Source: Calamus simplicifolius
Taxonomy: Eukaryota; Streptophyta; Magnoliopsida; Arecales; Arecaceae
Direction of reading: 5' to 3'
Assembly: GCA_900491605.1 (NCBI GenBank)
Contig: UESW01003835.1
Location: 534,516-598,515, forward strand
Length of the DNA stretch: 64,000 nt
The translations under genes and the position numbers were made by a program. Position 1 is the first letter of the stretch. Each line of letters starts with the position of its first letter. Positions 37,135 to 49,137 of this stretch are shown piece by piece. Under the pieces are notes generated by a model. The model did not search any database. It saw nothing but the letters and a program-made list of their open reading frames with translations, and was not told the DNA's origin.

Positions 37135-37822
37135 GATTGACGTGCCAGGAAGGGGGCAGAGCAATGGATCATCAACGACACTAGCTTGCGGATCCTCGTC
37201 CCCTTTAGATTAGCATGGTGGATCAAAATGATGATGATGGCAAGAGCCCGAAGAGCTTCCGACAGTCACGCTAGGGGGGACACACCCAACGAGGTGAACA
37301 ACAGAGCCAACTGCTCCACTCCACCATTGCCACTATCTCAGGCCACTCAAGCAAAATAGCACGCCACCCTTATCCTGCAAATCTGAGCATTAATGGCAGC
37401 TGCCTAAAAACTCTAGAAGCAATATCTCATAGCCACACAGCAGCCAGCAAGAGCTTTCGCTCCCTCTTTAGTTGCTGCTCAGGCCAGCCATCATCCATCC
37501 CGCGAGAGATATCCTTAGCAAGAGGCTCACCACCATCAAGCTCATCAGCATGAGCATCTTCAAGCTCAAAAGCAAGAGTTCACTAACTCGTAGAGCCACC
37601 ACTCGTCGTCCAAATGGCCTTCTCTCCTACGAACAAGCGACGCAAGAGGAAGCCCCAGTAAGGGCAACGATACTTTCACTACAATCAACTTGATTCCGTG
37701 GGGGGCAGACCACCAACGGGCTGAAGTATCCAAATCAGCAGAAGGAAATAAGGGTGCTACAAGAGTTAAGTACACTATGCTCAGGCAGTATTTTTTTCAT
37801 TGATATTTGAAAATGTCATGCA

Positions 37823-38335
37823 GCGAAGATCGACTCCAGCATCGGCATCTAAGCCCGAGGCCAGCTCGGCAACAAAGACCGAGTCCAGCAGAGTCGGCCT
37901 TAAAACCGACTCCAAGCGTTGGCTCCAAAGATCGAGTCCAGCAGATTCGGTCTTAAAACCGACTCCAAGCGTCAGCACCAAAGATCGGGTCCAGCAGAGT
38001 CGGCCTTAGAATTGACTCCAAGCGTCGGCACCAAAGATCGAGTCCAGCATAGTGGGCCTTAAAACTGACTCCAAGCGTCGACACCAAAGCCCGAGGCCAG
38101 CTCAGCACCAAAGATCAAGTCTAGCAGAGTCGGCCTTAAAACCGACTCCCAGCGTCGGCACCAAAGCCTGAGGCCAGCTTGGCACTGAACAACCCAGCGT
38201 TGGCACTAAAAGCCCAAGGCCAACTCAGCACCAAAGACCAAGACCAACCTCATGTTGGCACCTAAAGCCCGAGGCCAGCTCGGCACCAAAAACTGACTCC
38301 AGCGTCAGCAACAAAGATCGTCGGCACAAAGAAAA
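37823..38335 (+). repeat. ~53-bp minisatellite, interior of the LTR element
   Basis: Tandem units such as GCACCAAAGATCGAGTCCAG followed by CAGAGTCGGCCTTAAAACCG and ACTCCAAGCGTCG. They alternate with shorter GCACCAAAGCCCGAGGCCAG units of about 24 bases. Confidence 0.88.
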
Positions 38336-38423
38336 AAGGCATCTGAGCCTAGTCCAAGTACCCTCAAATTATCTTTCGGGGTTAAAGGCTCCCGAGCATG
38401 GTCCTATCATAGTGACTCTTGGA

Positions 38424-38560
38424 TCACCCTTCGAGATTTAAAAGGCACCTGATGACTTCAGCAACTCTCAGGTCACCCTTCGGGGTTAAAAGGCATCTGA
38501 CAACTTTGGCAACTCTTAGATCACCCTCCGGGGTTAAAAAGGCTCTCGACGACCTCAACC
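38424..38560 (+). repeat. ~50-bp minisatellite (3 copies)
   Basis: Three copies of (G)ATCACCCTTCGGGGTTAAAA followed by GGCATCTGACGACTT-like and GCAACTCT. It lies directly between the two neighbouring arrays. Confidence 0.82.
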
Positions 38561-38588
38561 TTGCCTTAGCGTCTCTCTCTCTCTCTTT

Positions 38589-39060
38589 GCCTCCACGGCC
38601 TTATTACAACCTCAACGATTTCATCTCAACCCCAACGGCCTTATATCTGCCTTAGCGGCATTATTGTAGCCTCAGCGACTGTATCTCTTTGCCTCCATGG
38701 TCTCATTACAACCTCAATGGTTTCATCTCAGCCCCAGCAGCTTTATATCTGCCTTAGCGGTATTATTGCAGCCTCAGTGGCTCTATCAGCCTCAGCAGCT
38801 CTATCTCTTTGCCTCCACGGCCTCATTACAACCTCAATAGTTTCATCTCAACCCTAGTGGCCTTATATATGCCTTAGCGGTGTTATTGCAGCTTCAGCGG
38901 CTCTATCTCTTTTCCTCTATGGCCTCATTACAACCTTAACAATTTCATTTCAGCCCCAGCACCCTTATATCTTCCCTAGCGATATTATTGCAGCCTCGAC
39001 GGGATCATCACAGCCTCAACTGCTTCATTTCAGCCTCAACGGCTTCAATCCTGCCGCAGC
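38589..39060 (+). repeat. ~102-bp minisatellite (about 4 copies)
   Basis: Units start GCCTCCACGGCC(T/C)(T/C)ATTAC at 38589, 38691, 38811 and about 38913. Within them GCCTTAGCGG(C/T)(A/G)TTATTG and CAGCCTCAGCGGCTC recur. One unit carries an extra 18-20 bp. Confidence 0.88.
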
Positions 39061-39476
39061 GGCCAACGGCCGACCGGGTAAGACCTTTGTTTAAATTACA
39101 CTTGCAACACATTGTTGGTCACTTTTAGCCATTCAAGAAGAAGCCCCAAGTCAACTCACAGTAAGAAGAGGCCAACTCCCTAGCTCACAGTTGACGGGCA
39201 TCTGCTTCCAGACGCTACATCGGGAGAGGATTACTGGCTACTTCCAGCCAGTCAAAGGTAATCAATTTACTTCCAACGTTACTTAAAGTCTTTGAGCAGA
39301 CAAAATCACAAGAGAGCATGCAGACATGGTCACAAGTCCACACAAGACAGACGAAAACTATCCAAAGTTGGCATGCAGAGACAAGTCCAAAAGAAAGATA
39401 TTACAATTCCTACACTTTTTTTGCTTGATGGATGCAAGGCATGCGGTCGCACAAACTCAGGAGTATAGGGGGCATC

Positions 39477-40569
39477 TGATGGGGCCAATAAGCCCTATGG
39501 GCAATGGTAATCTCACTGGGGTCGGGCTAGTCATTTTTGGAGACAGCCAGTCGGCCTCGGTCCTCGGCCTTGGCCTCAGCAAGACAGCCCTCGATCCTCG
39601 GCCAGTCGGCCCTCGGCCTCGGTCCTCGGCCTCGGCCTCGGCAAGACAGCAAGTCGGCCTTGGTCGTCGGCCTCGATCCTCGGCCTCGGCCTCAGCAAGA
39701 TAGCCCCTCGGCCTCAGTCCTCGGCCTCGGCCTCAGCAAGACAGCCAGTCGGCCTCGATCCTCGGCCTCGATCCTCGGCAAGACAGTCCCTCGACCTCGA
39801 TCCTCGGCCTCAGCAAGATAGTCAATCGGCCTCGGCCACCTCAGCCTCGGCCTTGGCCATGAACAGTGCTCGGCCATGAACAGTGCCATGCACATACTCT
39901 ATAATCAATGCTCTACGAGGGACAGAGCCGGCTTCAACTCCAAGCTTCATCTTCTGTCTTAGCGGCTACACTATAGGGCCCACGTGCCTGATTTATTGCC
40001 CATTACTTTTTGCACAAGGAACGAAAGTATGGCTTGGGGGACACATCTAACAAATGCCGTAACAGTCGACTACGCCCTGCAACAGCCTGCAATAGCCGTC
40101 CAAACCAAGCAGTACCTGTCAACTATGCAGCTATCCATATTTGACGGAACATGGCCTGTACTTCTAACATGCCACTAAGAAGCAAGCCCTGCCATTGTTG
40201 TCACCATCATAAATGCTCTAACAAATGATCATGTCCCAAGACTGGCATACTCCAAGCATCAATAAAACGGATAAGAGGGACCTCCGACCAGGTAACTGAT
40301 AACTCACTACACTCCTAAACGCTTATTCTTGCTCACAGAGAGCACGGCTCTAAGTCTCTCTCTTCTTTTCTCTTTTGAGCTTCCTCAAGCTCACGGCTAT
40401 TGTCTAGAGCACTGACTTGAGCATTGGAGGGTCCTCGCCGGAATCTTCAGTCCCCAGGACTTGTTTGCAGGCTCCTAGGTGCGAGAAGCTCGCGGAAGGA
40501 TCCCGGGCTTGCTGGAGAAGGCGATCGAACGCTCGTGGATGCTCGAGGAAAGGTGATTTGGCGTCAACA
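39477..40569 (+). repeat. 3' LTR of the non-autonomous element
   Basis: 1093 bp, TGATGGGGCC to GGCGTCAACA. It is clearly diverged from the 5' LTR by substitutions and minisatellite copy changes, so the insertion is not very recent. Confidence 0.88.
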
Positions 40570-41060
40570 GGCACCACTTTGAAGACTTTGGTATCTCCCC
40601 CTGTAGGATTATGACCATTCCACTTTTAAATTTCAGTTGGAGAAAGATGTTACTAAAGTTACAACAAGGCTCACCGGTGGTCAACTTCTTGCCCTTCAAC
40701 CATGGCGTTCAAACTTTAAAGCATCAAGAGATCCTATCAAAAGGGTAGCTATTTGGATTCGTTTGGAGGAATTGCCTGTGCAATGGTGGAGACACAAAAA
40801 GTGTTGGAGATAGCTGCAAGTGCTGAGATTCCTTTGTGGCTTAATCATACCATAGAAACTTAAAAACTTTCGTAACTTTGCAAGAGGTTATGCAGAGGAA
40901 CTGCTTGTTCCAGGAGTTGATCTCTCGTGTTTGGAGGATGAGGATCTTATCCGGCAATCCTTCACATACGAAGGTATTTCAATGTTCTGTTTTAAATATG
41001 GCAGAATTGGCCAGAGGATTGAGGGTACTCTTTTAACAAGTCTGTAACTCAAGTTGCTTC
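40570..41060 (+). pseudogene. LINE ORF1 DUF4283-like piece
   Basis: The + strand, shifting frames, reads LLALQPWRSNFKASRDPIKR, VAIWIRLEELPVQWW, then KLKNFRNFARGYAEELLVPG and QSFTYEGISMFCFKYGRIG. This is the DUF4283 and zinc-knuckle-linker region of plant LINE ORF1 proteins, which bind RNA. It continues the piece cut at 35984. Confidence 0.78.
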
Positions 41061-42479
41061 CATTGATGTGGTTCCAGCACAGGAGGGGAGCAAAATCACA
41101 TCGGAGGCTAATTAGAACATTAAGGTAGTGTTTGAAATAGAAATATCGCCTCTTATTCTTAAAAGCCATAACTATAAAGGATAGATGTGAATAAAGTTAA
41201 GCAAAGGGATAATCTATGGTTAATCATGGATTATCCCTTTAATTTATTCCTTAGAAAATACAGAAATAGCTGGTTATTCCTTCAAATAAGAGTAAAAAAA
41301 ATTATCCTATGGATTTACCTTTTTACATTTGATATGATCAATGGGATAGCCAAGGAATATCCCCAGAGATAGCCAAAGGATAAACTCTATCCCATACACT
41401 TATCCATGAATAATATTTTTTCTATCAAATACTACCTAAAAGTGCCAAAGGTTTGGAGATTCAATGGGAGGAACAGTGGGTGTTTGGGCCATAGTTGTCT
41501 TCCTATCCTACAAGGAGACATCAGGAGCTTTGAAGTGCTAGGTCAACTTGGTCCGACATGGCACAAGGGGAGGGTTATAGGGTTGATCAACTGGTAGTCA
41601 CTCAAGAGTGTTCGACGTGAGTCAACCCAATCAGAATTTCAATGGGCAATCGTTACCAAAAAAACAGAACTCAAAAGACAAGGTTGTTGTGGTTGACGAT
41701 TCCCCTACCAATTAGTTTCCACCAATAGAGCCGGATTCGGTTACAGAAGGTGTCTCCCTCTGAGACTCACACTTCAACGCTCTCATGGAAGATGATTCAG
41801 TGCCCACAGGCATCAATCAACATAGAGGAACATTCAAAGGCGACTAATCTAGATTTGGCCAGAAATTCATGTGGTTGGTTGGGTCAACAAGGAATCAGAG
41901 TCGTCTGGCATCATAAAGTCAAGTGGCAAACACCCTAGGGCCAAGGCCAGGAGTCCAGCTTGGGTGGAACCAGTCCCGAGCTCAAAGTTCAAGTTGGCTA
42001 TTGTCCATTGAGAATTGAGGTGGCTAAGCCTTCAATCAAAAACCCAAGCTTCTAAATTAAAGGCTCAATTGACATGGGCCAATCTGACCTCATAAAGGAT
42101 AAAATCCATACGAACGAAATATCGCACGCGATGCAATGCATCCTGTGTGCAAAGACAGGGCACATGCCCATCCAAAGCACCAGTTTAGTTTGTTTGGTTG
42201 GTCGGTCCATCCTTGGACCGTTGGTGACCTTATTGCTAAGACACTGAAAGTAGAGAAAAGGAAAGAATTAATCAGTCCAAATCCTCATTGAATGACACCA
42301 TGGATTGCCTAAATATTGCTCAGTCCTCAAAGCCATCCTCACAAAATCTAAGAAGAAGGTGCTACGGGATTACCTATAAGGAGCCATCTATGATCTCACC
42401 TGAGATGGAGCCTGATAGTGTCGTTCCTCATATTTCACTGATGATGGAGGTGGAATTGTTGCGTTATGGCAAAGATCCG

Positions 42480-42830
42480 CAACGAATATTAAATTTTCTT
42501 ATGTTACTAACTAGTGTATTTTCAGGGTTATTGACTAGCGTCAGATTAATTCTAGCTGTTATACATGCAAGTGCTAATGGGATAGGTGGAAGGCATCTTT
42601 GACATGAGCTTGACATGAGCTCCAATGTGTTTCCACATTGGAATATCCTCTTCTGGTTGTTGGAAGCTTCAATTGTCTTGTGTCAAGCAGAGAAATGTGG
42701 GGGTTACCCTTTCACTGAATTATGGGAAACCATTGAATTTAGGAACTTCATGTGTACAAATTCTCTAGCTAATTTGGGTTTTTCTGCCAGTAAATATACA
42801 TGGTGTAATGATAGAGGCTAAGGTCCACCA
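42480..42830 (+). pseudogene. LINE ORF2 endonuclease piece
   Basis: It reads VVCQAEKCGGYPFTE-like, then LWETIEFRNFMCTNSLANLG and FSASKYTWCNDRG. The last is the S-(K/R)-x-T-W-x-N segment near the end of the AP-type endonuclease domain of plant LINEs. Frameshifted and truncated. Confidence 0.75.
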
Positions 42831-43152
42831 TCTTACTAGAATTAAGTCATACCATTGCCTCCTCTTCCTCAACCTAGAAGGTACTAAGATGGTTCAAGAC
42901 CTTTTCAATTTGAAAATTTCTGAACTGAGTGAGCATGAGGAATCTTGGGATGTAGTATCCTTAGCATGAAATATATGTGAATGGTAACCCAATGCTCCAG
43001 TTAGCAAGAAGCTGAGAAATATAAAAAAATAATGGCTCTTAAAAGATGAAATAAAGACCGTGTGGGCAATCTATATCACAAGCTTCCACTTTAGAGACTG
43101 AGATCGCTAACCTCCAATCCAGATAAGATGTGTAAGACAAGGAAAAGTCTTT

Positions 43153-43871
43153 GTACACCGCCTCCGGTGCAGCAAATCTTACGTGAACTGTATCGCTTCT
43201 TTTTTTGGTCCACATAAATTTACATGGCTTGATGCGATGGAACGAAATGAGATAGCAGGGATACCATCTTAAATTTTGATATGACGTGCATTAATACATG
43301 TTCAACTTTTTTTGAAATTTGTGTACATACCAGAGACGGTGCAATGCACGTTTTCTGAATGGGTGTCGTAATTTTATAACTACAGTGTTATAAATTTATA
43401 ACTGGGATGTCGTAATTTTTTTTGGCTTTCTGAATGGATGTCTTAATTTTATAACTACGGTGTCATAATTTACAATTGGGATGTCATTTTAAATTTTGAC
43501 ATGACGTGCATTAATATTCGTTCAGCTTTTTTTTGAAATTTATGTACAAACACGTTTTCTGAATGGGTATCGTAATTTTATAACTACGGTGCTGTAAATT
43601 TACAACTGGGATGTCATAATTTTTTTTGGCTTTCTTAATGGGTGTCTTAATTTATAACTACAGTGTTGTAATTTTATAACTGGGGTGTCTTAATATTTTT
43701 TGAAAGGCAAACCATCCCATTCCATCCCATCAAAGATCGTATACCACTTACGAATTCGTATCATGATCCCTGCTATCCTATTCTATCACATTAAGCCATA
43801 TAGGATGCACGTGAACCAATAAAAAAGATGATGCAGCCCACGTAAGATTTGCTGCATTGAATGCGGTGTAT
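43153..43871. mobile_element. Mutator-type non-autonomous element (MULE-MITE)
   Basis: A 719-bp element flanked by the 9-bp direct repeat AAAGTCTTT (43144-43152 and 43872-43880), the target size of Mutator. Its ends are long imperfect inverted repeats: GTACACCGC...GCAGCAAATCTTACGTG at the left matches the complement of the right end, and similarity extends about 120 bases inward. It has no transposase frame. The middle carries a 220-bp tandem duplication (from 43270 and 43490) full of GTCGTAATTTTATAACTACG-type words. Confidence 0.88.
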
Positions 43872-43880
43872 AAAGTCTTT

Positions 43881-44349
43881 TTCGCAGGACAATTTATTTT
43901 CGATTGACCTATGCTTACCATGGGACAACAACGGGCTATCACAAACTTTTGAAAATGCAGGAGATTTTATGGGCCCAAAAATAGGGTTCAATGGTTCAAG
44001 GAAGAGATATAGGGTTCAATGGTTCAAGGAAGAGGTTATGAATTCCAGGTTCTTTCACTAACCTGCCATTATAAGAAGAAGAAATCGTATTATTATGTTG
44101 CTAACCCCTGATGGTCATCAGCTTCAATCCGAAGACATTAGGAGGGCATTTCAGACTTACTTCCACTTACGATCATGTCAGCCTTTTCTTTGCAAACTTA
44201 TGTTCTTTGTACTTTTCCAGCAAGACCATCTCAGGATGAGAGGGCAGTGCTGATAAGAGATGTTACTACTTCTGAAGTTCATGTTGCTCTTAATTACATG
44301 AAATCAGGCAAAGCCGTTAGATCTGATGGTTTCCTTACGTCTTTCTACA
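43881..44349 (+). pseudogene. LINE ORF2 reverse transcriptase N-terminal piece
   Basis: It reads VQWFKEEVMNSRFFH, then IIRRRNRIIMLLTPDGHQLQ and SEDIRRAF, then RPSQDERAVLIRDVTTSEVH and NYMKSGKA..SDGFLTSFYK. These are the linker and first RT motif (K(A/S)xGxDGF, here with Ser for Pro) of L1-type LINEs. It is cut at 44349 by the foldback element. Confidence 0.8.
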
Positions 44350-44698
44350 AAGGGGGCGTTTGGTAGGAGGTAATCTATCCAGATTATCGGTAATTTAAAA
44401 GGGCCCCACCGGATAATCATGTTTGGTACGTATTTTGAATGACAATCTATCTTGCAGTGGTAATCTGGATTACCACTTAAGTGGTAATCCACATTACCTA
44501 TAAGATAGATTAACAAATAAAAAAATAATAATTTATTTTCTCCCCCTGAGCTAATGTGGATTACCACTCAAGTGGTAATCCAGATTACCACTGCAAGATA
44601 GATTGCCATTCAAAATACGTACCAAACATGGTTATCCGGTGGAGCCCTTTTAAATTACCGGTAATCTGGATAGATTGCCTCCTACCAAACGCCCCCTT
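44350..44698. mobile_element. 349-bp foldback/MITE element with 147-bp arms
   Basis: Arms 44350-44496 and 44552-44698 are near-perfect reverse complements and start AAGGGGGCGTTTGGTAGGAGG. They are separated by a 55-bp AT-rich loop. Inside the left arm GGATTACCACTTAAGTGGTAATCC (44467-44490) is itself a perfect 24-bp palindrome, and the right-arm copy differs at one base. No coding capacity. The target duplication is unclear. The GGGGGCGTTTGG terminus resembles PIF/Harbinger-like MITEs, but the superfamily is not proven. Confidence 0.9.
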
Positions 44699-44964
44699 AG
44701 AATATTGTGGGTCAAAATATAATCTTGGTGGTGAAAACTTTCTTCAGTCAAAGTTCCATACTTTGTCTCTTGGAAATCTCCTTGGATGGTCCCCAAATCT
44801 GGTCTGATCATTTTGCCAAACAGCTTGACCTCTTGCTGGAAGCAGGCACCAGGAGCACAGGTTCTGAGGACGTGATGTTACTACTTGCAAGTTGCAACCA
44901 AAGAAAAAAAAAATTTCCTGACTGGTGTAATATTAAATTTATGAATTTCCTAAAAGAACTTTGA

Positions 44965-47900
44965 CAGCAGATGATAAAATCTGGCTTCATAATGTGAATT
45001 GTCAAAGTTGAGGAGAGAGGATATCAACTTGAACAGTTTCATAGAAAATTATAAGAAAAATGAGTCTGTGCAAGATGAAAGTTTTTCTACGAGTTTTATC
45101 AATGGAGGGAAAGTTATGAAAGTGTGTGAGAAATACTAAATTTTATGAAAATTTTTATGCTAGATGAATCAATGGTTGTGGTTATAGTGTGACTAAAATC
45201 ACTGTGTAATAAACTAAGGACCAATCACAAATGAGTTTATCATTAATGTCAATAGATTACCATGGCACATAGGTATAAGAGAGTGATATAATGTTAGCTG
45301 TCAAGAAGATTATGAGTCTGAATGCGAAATTGGATTTTGAAGTCTTGAAGGATGAATTTGAGAGTAAAAATTAGTGTTTTTTTTTGGTGGGTTGATTGGT
45401 CGGGTTAGTCGTGTGTATATTTATTGCATTTATATTCAATGTTAATGAAGCGGAAAGTAGTTATAAATTCTACATAATCGAATCACAAAATAGCAACTTA
45501 AAAGAAAATTAAAGACAATAAAATGTGCATTATACCGATGCTCAATATATGGAAAGGAGCAAGAAATACGATGGGTGAAGAGATTAAAATGTTGAGAATG
45601 ATTTATAGAAAATTTAGAAAGAATGAAATGAGAACTTTGATGCATCGATCGGGTTAGACTTGCATAAGCTGTGAAAAAAGTGACTAATAATAATTGATTG
45701 AGATGGCATTTAAATTTATGGTGAAGGAAATAGGAGAACATGGTGAAGACTAACGCAATAAAGATAAGTAAGAGAAATTTTGGAAAAACTTGGAATAATA
45801 CATTAGATAACCCATCAAGAAATTATTTGCAAGCAAGCAAACCTCATGTAAGACGAGGCTTGACAGTTGTGGATGTCCATCTTCAGATCATATTAGCATG
45901 ACTGGTTGAGTCCCAGTTCTTCAGTATCACTGCATATCACCGAGCATATCTTGTTATGGGTTCATGGAATTCTTAAAAGATATATGGTGAAAAAAAATGC
46001 AATTTATTGGGACCAAAAATAGGTGCATCAGAAAGCATCTTGGGCAGAACGTACTCGTGTCATCAAGTTTAGTTCGAAAAATCGCCCATCCATCCTAACA
46101 ATCATGTACAAGTTAGTAGAGCGAACTTTTTGAGAGACAATAGTTGTTCCGTTGCGTAAAGGTTGCAAAGAAATGAATAATCACAGGTTTGTAAATTTGA
46201 TAACCGAATTTATCTTTCTAGACACGTCCGATGAAATCTGACATATATGGTGAGAATCAACTCGCTCACTTAAATTCGATGCAAGGAAAAGACTTTCTAC
46301 ACCACATGCACAATGCAGGTACGTGAAAGAAGAGAATTGTTCTTGCACATGCGGTAGCACATACACAATCAATCACCCACCGCACACAATGACCTACACC
46401 ACGCCGGATGCACCGATAAATTCAGCTCTCTTATTTCTTCAAGCCCCACTTGACCTACTAAATCAAGCATTCTTCCAACAGCCCTGCACCATAAGCTAGC
46501 TATTTATGAACATAAGGAAAAGTATTTCTGCATCGTCTCTTATGCAGAATGGCCTACACTTACCCATGCATGAGCCCGCATTAAAGCCTCACTTGTGGAT
46601 CCCGCATCACATATGCTTGATGCGCAGGCCTATGCGCATGCGAATTATCATACCCGATGCAAGCCATTTTATGTACAAAAACTTTTTCATGCACACTCTG
46701 CTACTGCATACCATTACCTGCATCCAACTTGCGGTACAAACTATAATAAAAAGATGGAAACAAGATTAGCTAGTCGAGACACCTAGCTCCTGCTGCTTGC
46801 CATTTTTTGATGCAATCAACTACCATTTGTTGTTACTTGAAACTATAGTAAAAAAGATTTCGGATAAGACCAGCTAACCGAGACACCATCAGTTCAAAGA
46901 TATACGTTGGAAAGATAAAAAACTATTTCCAGAATCCAATATCAACCTTACTTGTCACTGCCATCAGCTGCCTTGTTGGTAGAAAATTAAATTAAATTTT
47001 ATGAATGCCACTTTTTGGAGCCTAGTCCTATTTCTTGAAAAATGGATATAGAAATCATATATCAAGCATAAATAATGAGGTGGTGAATATATGTATTTCG
47101 TGCTAAAATGAGACATAAAACATTGAGATCAACAATGAAAAATATAACGTCAATTCTCAAGAATTGAGAAAAACTAATATCATGCCAACGGGGATATGCA
47201 TGATGATGTGCTAGATCTGCATTAGTGCAAACATGCCCCTGGACAACCGAAGAAGTACTCCACAAATGCTGCTCTGTAAGCACACAAAATTCGTATCCTC
47301 ACTGCACCACGTGAAAATCAAACCAATGACCTCCAAATGGTAGCAAACAGATGCAGTAATCCTCTAAGATCCGGGTAAGGGCTTGCATTAGCCAGCCATT
47401 TGCTTATCACAAACTATAGATAAATTAAAATATGGTGTCTCAATTCTTCACCTCTTTCCTTCGTATCATTTTAACAGAGAATTCCATAAAAAATAGATGG
47501 TAGAAAAATAAATTATGAACTGAAAGCATCAAAACGAGCCTTCAAAAACTAGAGTCGATTGCACAAGATCATCCACTGACCAAAATCAGCAAAATGAGAT
47601 CAATACAAACACAAGAAATTTCCAATCAAAGCATCATATAGCTAAAATGTCTGAATTTTTTGTGAAACGCATGGCATGGATAAAGAGCCCAGTTTCTGAT
47701 CTTTACCAAAATGCACAACAACAATCACATAATATATTGGTTCAGTAGTTGGTCTCCCAGAGTCTACAGTACTAAGATATAATCCCTTCAGAGACCTTCC
47801 GAAAAGCAGTAGAGCATTGTTGGCATACCATTTCAGCGTGTATCAGACATAGGAAAGCACACTAATCTCTGTTTTGGCTTATCACTCAAAAATTAGGGAA

Positions 47901-48129
47901 CCATACAGAAACCTACGTTGGTGAAACAATGAACACAAGAAGCCACTCCCAAGTTTGGTATCAGTATTGTCTCAGAGACACCTGAAAATTCACCAGGGAA
48001 CAGAACATCATGATTTTGGTATCCATATGATCTCAGAAACAACTGTAGATATAAATTGTCAACAAAAGGACCATGATTCAATTTAACAGCTGCCATGGAC
48101 TCTTAACTATATTACCTGCTTGTTGTAGC
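44965..48129. other. Intergenic, nothing firmly recognised
   Basis: AT-rich DNA with only short open frames. A patch at 46590-46690 is dense in GCATG/CATGC words. A short degenerate duplication (ACTATAATAAAAAGATGG... and ACTATAGTAAAAAAGATT...) lies at about 46741 and 46842. The last 200-300 bases before 48130 should include the HSBP 3' UTR. Confidence 0.45.
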
Positions 48130-49057
48130 TTATGCTGACTCTTCAGGAGGCTTGGGTTCTTCAGGTTTTGGCTTGGTTGCACCTTCTGCCCCCATCTCTG
48201 CTTTGAGATCATTGATGCTCTGCTCCAGTTCATCAATCTTGCTTCCCATTTCATCTAGTGCATTGCAGTTAAGATATACAGCATCTAGGTTTGCATAAAA
48301 ATCATAAAAACAAAAGAAATACAGTATTTCAAGCGTCAACAATCCGTGAAGATAGAAAAGATACCAAAAAATAGTTTTAAGGAATAGCTTGTAAGGAACA
48401 GATACTTGCATTTTCCTGCAGAACCAAAATTTAACAGGATTGTACTAATGAAAGATCCACAACACAACATAAACAGAAAGCATAAAGTGATTACCGAGGT
48501 GGTCACAATATAAAATAGCCTTTGTTCACATTAAAGTACAGATTTAAAAGTATGGCCAACTTATTCCTGATGTGGAACCTACAAATAACAACTGAGTTGC
48601 AATCAGGACCTAATTCAAGTGATAGAACAAAGAAACGTGATCAAGAACACTCCTTACAATTGAATTTAGTTGCTGTCATGGGGATTGAATATCTACATAC
48701 TTGGGTCTCTCTCCTTCTCTCTCTCTCCCCCCCCCCCCCCCCCCCCCAGCTTAATAGACGATCCAGGACATTGGATGCCATATCTCTAAAATGCTTATAC
48801 CAGAAATCAGATGCTTTGGAGATCCCTAGCTCTTACATCAAGTGATCAAAACTGTGGACAGATTAAATAATACACATTTTTTTAACCGCTTGATGCATGA
48901 GCTTGAATTCTCCAAATCATGTGATTTTTGGTGCGTTAGCACTTTAGAGGTAATAAACCACATTCAATGGCTTGAATTACTAATATGGAATCGCATCATC
49001 AAAGTCTAAATCTGATAGAACTTAAATGGAAATCCTCTCGAGTATAGCCAAATGAAG

Positions 49058-49090
<33 letters not shown>

Positions 49091-49106
49091 ATATATATAT
49101 ATAGAT

Positions 49107-49137
<31 letters not shown>

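Larger units (their letters stand above)
35985..40569 (+). mobile_element. Non-autonomous LTR retrotransposon, minisatellite-rich
   Basis: A 4.6-kb element with LTRs 35985-37134 and 39477-40569, both beginning TGATGG(A/G)GCCAATAAGCCC. The target duplication GGCAC is perfect at 35980-35984 and 40570-40574. A purine-rich GGAGTATAGGGGGCATC (39460-39476) precedes the second LTR, so the element reads on the + strand. The 2.3-kb interior carries no protease, RT, RNase H or integrase. It has a decayed Gag-like start near 37214 and three tandem repeat arrays. It must have moved using proteins of another element. A Ty3/gypsy Tat-like affiliation is a guess, and I could not assign the primer site. Confidence 0.88.
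35790..44960 (+). mobile_element. L1-type LINE relic, interrupted by three later insertions
   Basis: Discontinuous pieces of one + strand LINE. ORF1 (DUF4283-like) is at 35800-35984 and resumes at 40570-41060. ORF2 endonuclease is near 42610-42830. The start of ORF2 reverse transcriptase is at 43881-44349 and probably 44699 onward. It is split by an LTR element (35985-40569), a Mutator-type element (43153-43871) and a foldback element (44350-44698). Frameshifts and stops are frequent. The outer ends are not defined. Confidence 0.75.

Noticed and set aside
37823..39060. Regular repeats that could suggest a CRISPR-like array
   Set aside because: The copies abut or vary in length, have no unique spacers, and sit inside a plant LTR element.
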